The notes beneath the pieces are model-generated. The model saw only the letters and a list, made by a program, of their open reading frames with translations. It was not told the origin of the DNA and did no database searches. Shown here piece by piece: positions 1-8,637 of a stretch of DNA of 33,465 bases (positions within the stretch are counted from its first letter, which is position 1; the number at the start of each line of letters is the position of its first letter). Source of the DNA: Bacillus sp. (in: firmicutes) (GTDB taxonomy: Bacteria; Bacillota; Clostridia; Lachnospirales; Lachnospiraceae). The translations under genes and the position numbers were made by a program. The DNA is taken from contig JAMPCN010000028.1 in assembly GCA_023666125.1 (NCBI GenBank), positions 1 to 33,465 of the forward strand, written 5' to 3'.

Positions 1-1
1 T

Positions 2-616
2 GGAGTGCCGATTGCTTTTATGACGGCGGTTTATCTTGCGAAGATAGCGAAGCCGAAAGTAAAGAGCGTAATCGCAGCGGCGGTCAGTCTGCTGGCGGGT
101 ATTCCCTCGGTGGTTTACGGTCTGGTAGGCATGATGGCGCTTGTTCCGGGGATACGGACTGTTTTCCATATCCCGGACGGAGCCGGTTTATTTGCGGCTG
201 TGATTGTGCTTGCCATTATGATTCTGCCGTCTATCGTTAAGGTGTCGCTTGCAGCGTTGGAGGCAGTTCCCAAAGAATATGAGGATGCGTCTCTTGCTCT
301 TGGCGCAACGCCGGTTGAAACTTATTTTAGGGTATCCGTTCCGGCGGCGAAAAGCGGTATTGCGGCGGCGGTGGTTTTAGGCGTTGGCAGGGCGATTGGC
401 GAGTCGATGGCGGTTATGATGGTAGCGGGGAACGCCCCCAATATGCCGGGTATCTTCCAGAGCGTCCGTTTTTTGACAACCGCCGTGGCAAGCGAGATGT
501 CATATGCTGCCGATGGAAGTTTGCAAAAACAGGCGCTATACTCCATTGCGCTGGTATTGTTTTTCTTTATCATGCTGATAAATGCCGCATTGAATTTCTT
601 TTTAAAAAGAAAATGA
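2..616 (+). CDS. pstC: Phosphate ABC transporter permease PstC, 3' part
   Basis: C-terminal part of the PstC membrane permease of the high-affinity phosphate importer PstSCAB. The reading frame is open from the left edge, so the start lies outside the window; the GTG at 5 is internal. The visible part has several hydrophobic membrane segments. It also has the permease coupling-loop pattern around EYEDASLALGATPVETYFRV, followed by GRAIGESMAVMMVAGN, both typical of PstC/PstA. It ends 16 bases before pstA, and the next genes are pstA, pstB and phoU, so the assignment is firm. The periplasmic-type binding protein PstS is not in view and is probably encoded to the left. Confidence 0.93.
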   Translation, partial: GVPIAFMTAVYLAKIAKPKVKSVIAAAVSLLAGIPSVVYGLVGMMALVPGIRTVFHIPDGAGLFAAVIVLAIMILPSIVKVSLAALEAVPKEYEDASLALGATPVETYFRVSVPAAKSGIAAAVVLGVGRAIGESMAVMMVAGNAPNMPGIFQSVRFLTTAVASEMSYAADGSLQKQALYSIALVLFFFIMLINAALNFFLKRK

Positions 617-632
617 AGAAAGAAGGGATGGA

Positions 633-1496
633 ATGCAAAAACAATCTGTTTCGGTTAGAAGGAAAACCTACGTTATATTTATGCGGGCATTGATGGGGAT
701 TTGCATCGGCATTACCTGTGCGCTGGTATTATTTTTCATCGGTTATGTTTTGCGGAAAGGGCTTCCTCATGTCACATGGGAGCTGTTGATGAACAAACCA
801 AGCTATCTGTCCGGGCGGATAGGGATTTTGCCGGATATTTTAAATACGATTTATATCGTGCTGGCAACGCTGGCGTTTGTTCTCCCTCTTGGAGTAGGCG
901 CGGCAGTTTATTTGACGGAATATGCGGCAAATAAAAAACTGGTGGGTATCATTGAATATGCTGCCGAGACCTTATCGGGGATTCCGTCCATTATTTACGG
1001 TCTGGTAGGTATGTTGTTTTTCTGCCGGTTTTTCGGTATGAAAACTTCTCTTATGGCGGGAACTCTTACGCTGGTTATTATGAATCTGCCGACGGTTATG
1101 CGCACTACGCAGGAGAGTTTGAAAACGGTGCCGCTAAGTTATAGGGAAAGCGCTTTTGGGTTGGGAGCGGGAAAATGGAGGGTCATTTATACGGTTGTAC
1201 TTCCCGGCTGCATTGATGGCGTGATAACGGGCTGTATATTGTCTATTGGACGGATTTTAGGGGAATCGGCGGCGCTTCTGTTTACAGCGGGTTTTGCTCA
1301 TGCTTTAAACGGGATTTTTAAAGGACTTGGCAGCTCGGGCGCGACGCTGACGGTCGCATTATATGTCTATGCAAAGGAAAACGGAGAGTTTGAAATTGCA
1401 TTTGCCATTGCTGCGATTTTGATGATTTTAACAGTGTGCATTAACCTGTCGGTGCAGCTTGTTGGCAGATATTTTCAGAAAAGAGGAAACGAATGA
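633..1496 (+). CDS. pstA: Phosphate ABC transporter permease PstA
   Basis: Second membrane subunit of the phosphate importer (287 aa, normal family length). It has an N-terminal membrane segment, further hydrophobic segments and the permease signature region with [20 protein letters not shown] and [15 protein letters not shown]. The ATG at 633 follows an AGAAGGG ribosome-binding site. The stop overlaps the pstB start as ATGA, which suggests translational coupling. It should pair with PstC to form the channel that PstB powers. Confidence 0.95.
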   Translation: MQKQSVSVRRKTYVIFMRALMGICIGITCALVLFFIGYVLRKGLPHVTWELLMNKPSYLSGRIGILPDILNTIYIVLATLAFVLPLGVGAAVYLTEYAANKKLVGIIEYAAETLSGIPSIIYGLVGMLFFCRFFGMKTSLMAGTLTLVIMNLPTVMRTTQESLKTVPLSYRESAFGLGAGKWRVIYTVVLPGCIDGVITGCILSIGRILGESAALLFTAGFAHALNGIFKGLGSSGATLTVALYVYAKENGEFEIAFAIAAILMILTVCINLSVQLVGRYFQKRGNE

Positions 1497-2248
1497 ATGG
1501 TATTATGACGGTAAAAGATTTGTGCCTTTGGTATGGAAGCGCACAGGCTCTTAAAGATATTAATATTGACATTGAAGAACGCAGCATTACGGCGTTTATC
1601 GGTCCGTCCGGATGTGGTAAATCTACTTTTTTAAAATCGTTAAACAGGATGAACGACCTTATTGCCGGGGTGCGGATTACGGGAGAGGTGCGTTACAGAG
1701 AGAGAAATATTTATGATGCGGGAACAGACGTCAATGAGCTTCGCCGCAGTATCGGCATGGTTTTTCAAAAACCGACGCCTTTTCCTATGAGCATTTACGA
1801 TAACATTGCTTACGGACCGAGGACGCATGGCATGAAAAATAAGGCGAAGCTGGACGATATCGTGGAACGTTCCCTGCGCGGCGCGGCTATCTGGGATGAG
1901 GTAAAAGACAGATTGAAAAAATCGGCGTTGGGACTTTCCGGCGGACAGCAGCAGCGGCTCTGTATCGCCCGCGCATTGGCGGTGGAGCCGGATGTGCTTT
2001 TGATGGATGAGCCGACAAGCGCCCTCGACCCGATTTCTACATCTAAAATCGAGGAGCTTGCAATGGAATTAAAGAGTAAGTATACTATTATCATCGTCAC
2101 GCACAATATGCAGCAGGCTGTGCGGATTTCCGATAATACAGCTTTTTTTCTCCTCGGCGATTTAATCGAATACGGCAATACGCAGAAAATGTTTGAACAG
2201 CCAAAGGATAAGAGGACAGAGGATTATATTACGGGGAGGTTTGGATAA
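1493..2248 (+). CDS. pstB: Phosphate ABC transporter ATP-binding protein PstB
   Basis: ATPase subunit of the phosphate importer (251 aa). Walker A is GPSGCGKST near residues 36-44, the ABC signature is LSGGQQQR, Walker B is [13 protein letters not shown], and the switch histidine is in VTHNM. The [16 protein letters not shown] and [11 protein letters not shown] segments are characteristic of PstB rather than other ABC ATPases. The start overlaps pstA by four bases, and the TAA stop shares its last base with the ATG of phoU. Confidence 0.96.
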   Translation: MNGIMTVKDLCLWYGSAQALKDINIDIEERSITAFIGPSGCGKSTFLKSLNRMNDLIAGVRITGEVRYRERNIYDAGTDVNELRRSIGMVFQKPTPFPMSIYDNIAYGPRTHGMKNKAKLDDIVERSLRGAAIWDEVKDRLKKSALGLSGGQQQRLCIARALAVEPDVLLMDEPTSALDPISTSKIEELAMELKSKYTIIIVTHNMQQAVRISDNTAFFLLGDLIEYGNTQKMFEQPKDKRTEDYITGRFG

Positions 2249-2895
2249 TGAGAAGTTGTTTTGATAGGCAGCTCACCATGCTGCATAATGAGCTTACCCG
2301 GATGGGCGCCATGTGCGAGGAGGCGATTGCCGCTGCGTCAAAGGCGCTGAGCGCGGGAGATGGAAAGCTTGCGGATAAGGTGCTGTCTCTGGACGGGGAG
2401 ATCGACCGGATGGAGGGTACGATAGAAGCGTTGTGCCTGAAACTGCTATTGCAGCAGCAACCGGTGGCGGGTGATTTGCGACAGATTTCCGCAGCCCTTA
2501 AAATGATTACTGATATGGAACGTATCGGAACGCAGGCGGCGGATATTGCGGAGATTATTACGTTTCTGGGGGGAAGATGCGGAGAGGAATGCGAATATAT
2601 CCGCTTTATGGCACAAGAGGCAAGCCGGATGGTGACGGAAAGCATCGACGCTTTTGTAAAGCAGGACGTTATACTGGCTGACGGGGCTATTGAACGTGAC
2701 GATGTAGTGGATAATTTGTTTGTGCAGGTCAGGGAATCTTTAATCAAAATGATAGCGGATAAATCGGCGGACGGCGGATATGCGCTGGATTTATTGATGA
2801 TAGCCAAATATTTTGAACGTATCGGAGACCATGCGGTAAATATTGCAGAATGGGTTGTTTTTTCCGTAACGGGAGTGCATAAAGGATCAGATTGA
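2248..2895 (+). CDS. phoU: Phosphate transport regulator PhoU
   Basis: 215-aa helical protein made of two PhoU repeats. It begins [20 protein letters not shown], and each half carries a metal-site-like E/D pattern (for example ALKMITDMERIGTQAADIAE and LLMIAKYFERIGDHAVNIAE). In known systems PhoU binds the Pst transporter and the PhoR kinase and damps signalling when phosphate is plentiful. Its place between pstB and a two-component pair fits that role. The start codon overlaps the pstB stop (TAATG) and its own stop overlaps the next start (TGATG). Confidence 0.94.
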   Translation: MRSCFDRQLTMLHNELTRMGAMCEEAIAAASKALSAGDGKLADKVLSLDGEIDRMEGTIEALCLKLLLQQQPVAGDLRQISAALKMITDMERIGTQAADIAEIITFLGGRCGEECEYIRFMAQEASRMVTESIDAFVKQDVILADGAIERDDVVDNLFVQVRESLIKMIADKSADGGYALDLLMIAKYFERIGDHAVNIAEWVVFSVTGVHKGSD

Positions 2896-3578
2896 TGAAA
2901 ATATGGTGTGTAGAGGATGATGAGAGCATCCGTGACATTGAAGTATATACGTTACAGTCCACCGGTTTTGACGCGGCGGGCTTTCCGGACGCGGCGTCTT
3001 TCCGGGATGCTTTAAGCGCAGAGAAGCCGGATTTGGTTCTGCTTGATATTATGCTGCCCGGAGAAGGCGGCGTGGACTTGTTGAAATTTTTAAAAGAAAG
3101 CCCTGACACTTACGGGATTCCCGTTATTATGGCGACGGCAAAGGGAATGGAATATGATAAGATTCAAAGTCTGGATTTGGGGGCGGACGATTATCTGGTA
3201 AAACCGTTTGGCATGATGGAAATGGTTTCCCGCGTTAAGGCTGTGCTTCGCAGATGTCATCCCGCGCAGGTGCAGCATCTTTTAAAAGCGGGCGCGCTCG
3301 TCGTCAATCTGGATGAGCATATCGTTACCATTGACAGAAAACGGATTAAGCTTACCTTAAAGGAATTTGAACTGCTTAAACTGTTTCTTTCGCATCCGGG
3401 CATTGTATATACCCGCGACCGGCTTTTCAACGACATATGGGGAACCGATTATATCGGGGAAACAAGAACGGTTGATATGCACATCCGTACATTGCGTGCA
3501 AAATTGGGCGGTTACGGGAAAATGATTGAGACGGTGCGCGGCGTCGGATATAGATTCGAGTGTGTACAGGATATATGA
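2895..3578 (+). CDS. phoP: PhoB/PhoP-type response regulator
   Basis: OmpR/PhoB-family DNA-binding response regulator (227 aa). The receiver domain has the acidic pair in EDDES, the phospho-acceptor Asp51 in LLDIMLPG, a T in ATAKG and the conserved K in LVKPF. The C-terminal winged helix includes LTLKEFELLKLFLSHPG and RTVDMHIRTLRAKLG. I chose the ATG at 2895 rather than the in-frame TTG at 2892, because it overlaps the phoU stop as TGATG and follows an AAAGGA site. Next to phoU and a sensor kinase, it is the likely phosphate-starvation regulator. The symbol is given by context. Confidence 0.9.
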   Translation: MKIWCVEDDESIRDIEVYTLQSTGFDAAGFPDAASFRDALSAEKPDLVLLDIMLPGEGGVDLLKFLKESPDTYGIPVIMATAKGMEYDKIQSLDLGADDYLVKPFGMMEMVSRVKAVLRRCHPAQVQHLLKAGALVVNLDEHIVTIDRKRIKLTLKEFELLKLFLSHPGIVYTRDRLFNDIWGTDYIGETRTVDMHIRTLRAKLGGYGKMIETVRGVGYRFECVQDI

Positions 3579-3592
3579 TAGAGGAATTGAAC

Positions 3593-5254
3593 ATGACAAA
3601 GAGGATTTTTAAGTCGATTATGATTGCGGCGTTAGCCGTTTTAGCGGCAAGCCTTGTTATTATTATGGGCGGGCTTTATGGATATTTCAGTAATGTTCAG
3701 GAAAAGCAGTTAGAGGATGAACTGGCGTTAGCGGCGGCTGCCGTTGAAAAAAACGGTCAGGAATATTTGGAAAAAATACAGCCCGGACAGTATCGCCTGA
3801 CATGGGTTGCCGATAACGGGGATGTCTTATATGATACACAGTCCGAGAAAAAGAACATGGAAAACCATGCGGACAGAGAGGAAATTCAACAGGCGCTTTT
3901 GAGTAAAGAGGGAAAAAGTTCGCGTTATTCCACGACGCTTTTGGAAAAAACGCTTTATCATGCGAGGCGGCTCGAGGACGGTTCGGTACTTAGAATTTCG
4001 GTCAGCAGCGTTACGGTGTGGGTTCTTGTATTGGAAATGATACAGCCGATTCTGCTTGTGCTTGTTGTGGCGGTTTGTTTATCAGGCGCGCTGGCAAGCC
4101 GGATTTCCAGGCGCATTATGGAGCCGTTAAACAATCTTGATTTGGAACATCCGCTCGAAAAAGATACTTATGAGGAATTGGCGCCGTTATTACACCGTAT
4201 CAATAAGCAGCATAAGCAGATTGACATGCAGTTACTGGAATTGGAAAGAAAAAATGACGAATTTACGCAGATTACATACAATATGATGGAGGGTCTTGTG
4301 CTTTTAAACGACAAAAGCGTAATTTTAGCCATCAATCCTGCGGCGTTGAAATTATTTCATGCAGAGACCTCCTGTGTGGGAAAAGATTTTCTGACTGTTG
4401 AACGAAGTCATGACGTAAGCCGGGCGATACAGGATGCCTTTTTGAATGGATATAGTGAAATTCGTATGGAACGAGAGGAAAAAGAATATCAGCTTCATGT
4501 GAACCGCATTGCATCAAACGGTGCGGTTATCGGTGCGGTTGTGCTTGCTTTTGATAGAACGGAGGCAGCTTATGCAGAGAAAAACCGCCGTGAGTTTACC
4601 GCCAATGTATCGCATGAATTAAAAACACCGTTGCAATCCATTATGGGAAGCGCGGAGTTATTGGAAAACGGTCTGGTAAAACCGGAGGATATGACGCGTT
4701 TCGTAGGGCATATCCGTACGGAAGCCGGGCGGCTTCTGACACTGATTGAGGACATTATCCGTTTATCGAAGTTAGATGAGGGATATGAAATATCTATAGA
4801 AGAGTCTTGGGAGGATGTCGATTTATATGAGGCGGCAGCAGAGGTCGTGACAGGACTGGAAGAGATGGCGGCGGCAGCAGACGTTACCGTCAGCGTAACG
4901 GGAGAAAGCGTCACGATAAAAGGCGTCCGGCAGCTTGTAACGGAAATTATCTATAATCTTTGCGATAATGCCATTAAATACAATAAAGCGGGAGGCATAG
5001 TGGAGGTTTTTGCAGGCAGGAAAGATGATGATGCGTTGATTTGCGTAAAAGATTCCGGCATCGGCATTTTGCCGGAGCATCAGGAGCGAATATTTGAACG
5101 CTTTTACCGGGTGGATAAGAGCCGTTCCAAGGAATCGGGCGGAACCGGTCTGGGGCTTTCCATTGTAAAACACGCCGTCCAATCGCTGCATGGCAGGATT
5201 GAGTTACAGAGTATTCCCGACGAGGGAACAACAATATGGATTTTTTTCATGTAA
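3593..5254 (+). CDS. phoR: PhoR-type phosphate sensor histidine kinase
   Basis: Membrane sensor kinase (553 aa). One hydrophobic helix lies near the N terminus and a second near residue 150, with a short extracellular sensor region between them. Next come a linker resembling HAMP (EPLNNLDLEHPLEKD) and a PAS-like domain (ITYNMMEGLVLLNDKS). The HisKA box has phospho-acceptor His341 (NVSHELKTPLQS). The ATPase domain shows the N box NLCDNAIKYNK, DSGIGI, RFYRVDKSRS and GGTGLGLSIVKH. The ATG at 3593 sits 8 bases after a GAGG site. Starts at 3560 (GTG) and 3575 (ATG, overlapping the phoP stop) are also open but have weaker binding sites. It probably phosphorylates the adjacent regulator. Confidence 0.9.
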   Translation: MTKRIFKSIMIAALAVLAASLVIIMGGLYGYFSNVQEKQLEDELALAAAAVEKNGQEYLEKIQPGQYRLTWVADNGDVLYDTQSEKKNMENHADREEIQQALLSKEGKSSRYSTTLLEKTLYHARRLEDGSVLRISVSSVTVWVLVLEMIQPILLVLVVAVCLSGALASRISRRIMEPLNNLDLEHPLEKDTYEELAPLLHRINKQHKQIDMQLLELERKNDEFTQITYNMMEGLVLLNDKSVILAINPAALKLFHAETSCVGKDFLTVERSHDVSRAIQDAFLNGYSEIRMEREEKEYQLHVNRIASNGAVIGAVVLAFDRTEAAYAEKNRREFTANVSHELKTPLQSIMGSAELLENGLVKPEDMTRFVGHIRTEAGRLLTLIEDIIRLSKLDEGYEISIEESWEDVDLYEAAAEVVTGLEEMAAAADVTVSVTGESVTIKGVRQLVTEIIYNLCDNAIKYNKAGGIVEVFAGRKDDDALICVKDSGIGILPEHQERIFERFYRVDKSRSKESGGTGLGLSIVKHAVQSLHGRIELQSIPDEGTTIWIFFM

Positions 5255-5602
5255 GCGGCGGGAAAAATTTTTGCCTGCAGGTTTTAGTATTAGGCGGCGC
5301 GACGATTACAACTGCATCCGGCAATTTTGTGAAATGGCATGATAAGAGGGTTCTCTACCGGAAGTCCGCGGAGCAGATGAAAGAGGAAACGATGCTGTAT
5401 GTCACACACACGGAATCATAAAAAAGATTGAGCAAAAGTCTCCCACAATGTCAGACTTACAGCCCCGCATAACCACATCATAAACCTCACACGGGAACCC
5501 GCTTTTTCTCTACGCATAAAATAACAAAATTCAGACTTCCTTTTATTGTCATTTTGAGGTATTATTTTTATATAAAGACTATATGTAATGGAGGGTGAGA
5601 TT
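5255..5602. other. 348-base intergenic region between phoR and glgC
   Basis: No convincing gene is present. A 61-codon plus-strand frame (5236-5421) overlaps the phoR end and looks like chance. There is a short inverted repeat AAGTCT/AGACTT around 5432-5460 and a CGGG-AA-CCCG hairpin followed by CTTTTTCT near 5500-5520. The latter could be a weak terminator for the phosphate operon. A good sigma-A promoter for glgC lies at the right end. Confidence 0.6.
5546..5574 (+). promoter_or_regulatory. Predicted sigma-A promoter for glgCD
   Basis: The -35 box TTGTCA (5546-5551) and -10 box TATATA (5569-5574) are separated by exactly 17 bases in an AT-rich stretch. The expected start is about 20 bases before the GGAGGGTGAG ribosome-binding site of glgC. 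No operator was recognised. Confidence 0.7.
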
Positions 5603-6811
5603 ATGGCAAAAGAAATGATAGCAATGCTTCTTGCCGGCGGACAGGGTTCCCGTTTGTATGCGCTGACAGAGAAACTTGCGAAACCGGCAGTTCCGTTCGG
5701 CGGAAAATATCGTATCATCGACTTTCCGCTGTCTAACTGTGTAAATTCCGGAATCGATACGGTAGGTATTTTGACGCAGTATCAGCCGCTTGTACTCAAC
5801 GAGTATATCGGCAACGGCCAGCCGTGGGATTTGGATCGTCTCTATGGGGGCGTACATGTTCTGCCGCCTTATCAAAAGGCGAGTAAGTCAGACTGGTACA
5901 AGGGGACGGCAAATGCAATTTACCAGAATATTTCCTTTATTGAACGCTATGACCCACAGTATGTCATCATTCTTTCCGGCGACCAGATATGTAAGCAGGA
6001 TTATAATGATTTTCTGGAGTTCCATAAGGAAAAAAACGCTGAATTCAGTGTTGCGGTTATGGAGGTTCCGTGGGAGGAGGCTTCCCGCTTTGGACTGATG
6101 GTAGCGGACGGGGACGATAAGATTACGGAGTTTCAGGAGAAACCGAAAAATCCGAAGTCAAATCTGGCGTCGATGGGAATTTACATTTTTAACTGGGATA
6201 TTTTAAAGAAATATCTGGAAGAGGATGAAGCGGATCCGAATTCCGAAAATGATTTCGGTAATAACATTATCCCGAATCTGCTCAGGGACAAGCGCAGGAT
6301 GTATGCTTATCATTTCAGCGGCTATTGGAAAGATGTGGGAACGATTTCTTCTTTGTGGGAAGCGAATATGGAAGTTTTAGACCCGGAACACAGCGGCATT
6401 AACTTATTTGACGAAGACTGGAAAATATACAGCCGTAAGAGCGCTATGACAGGACATATGATAAGCGCGGGCGCGGTTGTGGAAAATGCCATGGTCACCG
6501 ACGGCTGCCAGATAAAAGGCACGGTGAAGCACTCCATTTTGTTTGAAGGCGTCAAGGTGGAAAAAGGCGCAGTGATTGAAGATGCGGTTGTTATGGGAAA
6601 TACGGTCGTAAAATCCGGTGCGGTGGTAAAACACTGTATCGTAGCGGAAAACGTTACTATCGGAAATAACGCCGTAGTAGGCGCAATGCCTTCTGATGAT
6701 GAAAACGGCGTTGCCACAATCGGCGCAGGCATTACGATTGGCGATAATGCAAAAATCGGACCGAAAGCAATGGTGAACAAAAATGTGGAAGGCGGTGAAG
6801 AACAATGGTAA
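5603..6811 (+). CDS. glgC: Glucose-1-phosphate adenylyltransferase (ADP-glucose pyrophosphorylase) GlgC
   Basis: Makes ADP-glucose from glucose-1-phosphate and ATP, the committed step of bacterial glycogen synthesis (402 aa). The nucleotidyltransferase domain opens with [20 protein letters not shown]. It has the [14 protein letters not shown] substrate region, SGDQI, and GLMV with EFQEKP. The C-terminal left-handed beta-helix has repeated I/V-x-x-G-A/C units, such as [20 protein letters not shown]. The ATG at 5603 is chosen over 5588 because GGAGGGTGAG lies just upstream of it. The gene overlaps glgD by seven bases. Confidence 0.95.
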   Translation: MAKEMIAMLLAGGQGSRLYALTEKLAKPAVPFGGKYRIIDFPLSNCVNSGIDTVGILTQYQPLVLNEYIGNGQPWDLDRLYGGVHVLPPYQKASKSDWYKGTANAIYQNISFIERYDPQYVIILSGDQICKQDYNDFLEFHKEKNAEFSVAVMEVPWEEASRFGLMVADGDDKITEFQEKPKNPKSNLASMGIYIFNWDILKKYLEEDEADPNSENDFGNNIIPNLLRDKRRMYAYHFSGYWKDVGTISSLWEANMEVLDPEHSGINLFDEDWKIYSRKSAMTGHMISAGAVVENAMVTDGCQIKGTVKHSILFEGVKVEKGAVIEDAVVMGNTVVKSGAVVKHCIVAENVTIGNNAVVGAMPSDDENGVATIGAGITIGDNAKIGPKAMVNKNVEGGEEQW

Positions 6812-7947
6812 ATTCTAAGGCAAGTGCGCTTGGCATTATATTTCCTAATAGTTATGACTCATGGGTTCCGGAGTTAGTGAATGTGCGTTTGATGGCGTCG
6901 ATTCCGTTTGCCAGCCGTTATCGTTTGATTGACTTCATTTTATCCAGTATGACAAACTGCGATATCAGCAATGTTTCCATTATGGTCAATAATAATTACC
7001 ATTCCCTGATGGACCATTTGGCATCCGGCCGTGAATGGGATTTGGTTCGTAAAAACGGTGGTTTGAATATTTTCCCTCCATTTGCGGAAAAGGACGCGAA
7101 GCCTTATGTTGGCCGTGTAGGAGCATTGGCGGGCATCCTGAATTTCTTAAGAGGACAGAAGGAAGACTATGTTTTCATAACCGATACCAATATAGCGGTG
7201 AATTTTGATTTTAAAGCTATGCTCAACGAACATATTGAAAGCGGTGCGGATGTTACGATTGCCTATAATGAGCAGGAACTGCCGGAGAGTATTATTCAGG
7301 ATTCCTCTCCGAATAAGGGATTTTATTATACGTTTGACATTGACGAGGGCAGGGTGACTAAGATTTATGTAAACTCAAAAGATAAAGGCGTGCAGAATTT
7401 CTCCATGAATATTTATGTGTTGAAAAGAGAATTGCTGATTGATTTGATTGATGAATCTTTCGTTCACGGACATCAGTATTTTGAACGCGATATTCTGCTG
7501 ACAAGCTTAAATCAGTTAAATGTGCGTGCGTATAAATGTGAAAGCTACATTGCGCGTATCAGCAGCTTAAAGAGTTATTTTGACGAGAATATGAAACTTC
7601 TTGACGAGTATAACTTAAACGCTCTTTTTGCAGGACCGCCGATTTATACGAAACTGCATGGCGGCAATCCGGCCAGATATGTGGAGGGAGCGAAAGTGCA
7701 GAATGTCATGGCGGCGGACGGCTGTATCGTCGAGGGCGAAGTGGAGAACAGCATCCTGTTCAGAAGCGTGAAGATTGCCAAAGGCGCGAAAGTGAAAAAC
7801 TGTATTCTGATGCAGGGAACCGTGGTGGAAGCGGGAGCGGATATCGAGTATCTGGTTACCGATAAGAATGTTACGATAAGCGCAGGCAAAACCATGAAGG
7901 GAACGGACAGCTTCCCGGTTTATATCAGTAAGTTCCAGACGGTTTAA
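6805..7947 (+). CDS. glgD: GlgD, non-catalytic ADP-glucose pyrophosphorylase subunit
   Basis: GlgC paralogue of 380 aa encoded directly after glgC. It keeps the fold ([33 protein letters not shown]-terminal beta-helix with [19 protein letters not shown]). The GGxGxRL pyrophosphorylase loop is replaced by [15 protein letters not shown]. In Firmicutes the GlgD subunit typically associates with GlgC and modulates activity with little catalysis of its own. The missing nucleotide loop agrees with a regulatory role here. The seven-base overlap with glgC suggests coupled translation and fixed stoichiometry. Confidence 0.92.
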   Translation: MVNSKASALGIIFPNSYDSWVPELVNVRLMASIPFASRYRLIDFILSSMTNCDISNVSIMVNNNYHSLMDHLASGREWDLVRKNGGLNIFPPFAEKDAKPYVGRVGALAGILNFLRGQKEDYVFITDTNIAVNFDFKAMLNEHIESGADVTIAYNEQELPESIIQDSSPNKGFYYTFDIDEGRVTKIYVNSKDKGVQNFSMNIYVLKRELLIDLIDESFVHGHQYFERDILLTSLNQLNVRAYKCESYIARISSLKSYFDENMKLLDEYNLNALFAGPPIYTKLHGGNPARYVEGAKVQNVMAADGCIVEGEVENSILFRSVKIAKGAKVKNCILMQGTVVEAGADIEYLVTDKNVTISAGKTMKGTDSFPVYISKFQTV

Positions 7948-7990
7948 CGGTTGGCGTTATCGGTTTTGGCAGTATATTTATAATTCATAA

Positions 7991-8026
7991 TGACCGTATC
8001 ATGGTAAAACGTGATACGGTCAGATT
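7991..8026 (+). terminator. Predicted intrinsic terminator after glgCD
   Basis: Perfect 11-bp inverted repeat TGACCGTATCA (7991-8001) / TGATACGGTCA (8012-8022) with a 10-base loop, followed by GATTTTGT. It lies 44 bases after the glgD stop. The T-tract is short, so termination may be partial and an operator role is possible. Confidence 0.6.
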
Positions 8027-8102
8027 TTGTGAAACGGGAAAATCAGAATAGAGGGGAAATGATGTCTGCAAATCTGCAGGCGAAAGAAAGGGAAGATAAG
8101 AC

Positions 8103-8606
8103 ATGCATAATGAATTGACCGAAAGCGATATTAAGAAAATGCAAGAGGAGATTGAATATCGTAAGATAGTGGTGCGTAAAGAGGCGTTAGAGGACGTCAA
8201 AGAGGCGCGGGCGCATGGTGATTTAAGTGAGAATTTTGAATATCATGCGGCCAAAAAAGTAAAAAATCAGAACGAAAGCCGCATCCGCTATCTGGAGAGG
8301 ATGATTAAAACTGCTGTCGTGATTTCCGACGAATCTGCGGAGGATGAGGTCGGTGTCAACAATACGGTGGAAGTGTATTTTGAGGAAGACGGCAGCATAG
8401 AAAAATATAAGCTGGTGACGACCGTGCGCGGCAATTCCTTAGAGGGGCTTATCAGTACGGAATCGCCTCTTGGCAAAGCCCTTTTAGGGCATAAAGTTGG
8501 AGAACGGGTGCATGTAACGGTCAATGAAAGTTATGGGTATGATATTACCATTCGTTCTATTGAAAATACAGTAGATGACGGAACGGATAAGCTGAGAAGC
8601 TTTTAA
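8103..8606 (+). CDS. greA: GreA/GreB-family transcription elongation factor
   Basis: 167-aa Gre factor, which helps stalled RNA polymerase by stimulating cleavage of backtracked RNA. The N-terminal coiled coil carries the acidic tip motif ARAHGDLSENFEYHAAK (D and E at the active tip). The C-terminal FKBP-like domain has the family signature SPLGKALLGHKVGE. The length is normal (GreA is about 158 aa). The start ATG at 8103 follows GAAAGGGAAG. It lies between the glycogen genes and a GH13 gene with only 31 bases to the latter, so it may be co-transcribed with it; no functional link is implied. The genome may carry another greA, so the symbol is tentative. Confidence 0.87.
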   Translation: MHNELTESDIKKMQEEIEYRKIVVRKEALEDVKEARAHGDLSENFEYHAAKKVKNQNESRIRYLERMIKTAVVISDESAEDEVGVNNTVEVYFEEDGSIEKYKLVTTVRGNSLEGLISTESPLGKALLGHKVGERVHVTVNESYGYDITIRSIENTVDDGTDKLRSF

Positions 8607-8637
8607 AAAATACAATACGATTTAGGAGGACGAGTTA

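Noticed and set aside
2892-2894. TTG start for the phosphate response regulator
   Set aside because: The adjacent ATG at 2895 gives the same protein less one residue, with normal overlap to phoU.
5236-5421. 61-codon plus-strand frame after phoR
   Set aside because: It overlaps the phoR end in another frame, has no clear ribosome-binding site and no recognisable pattern.
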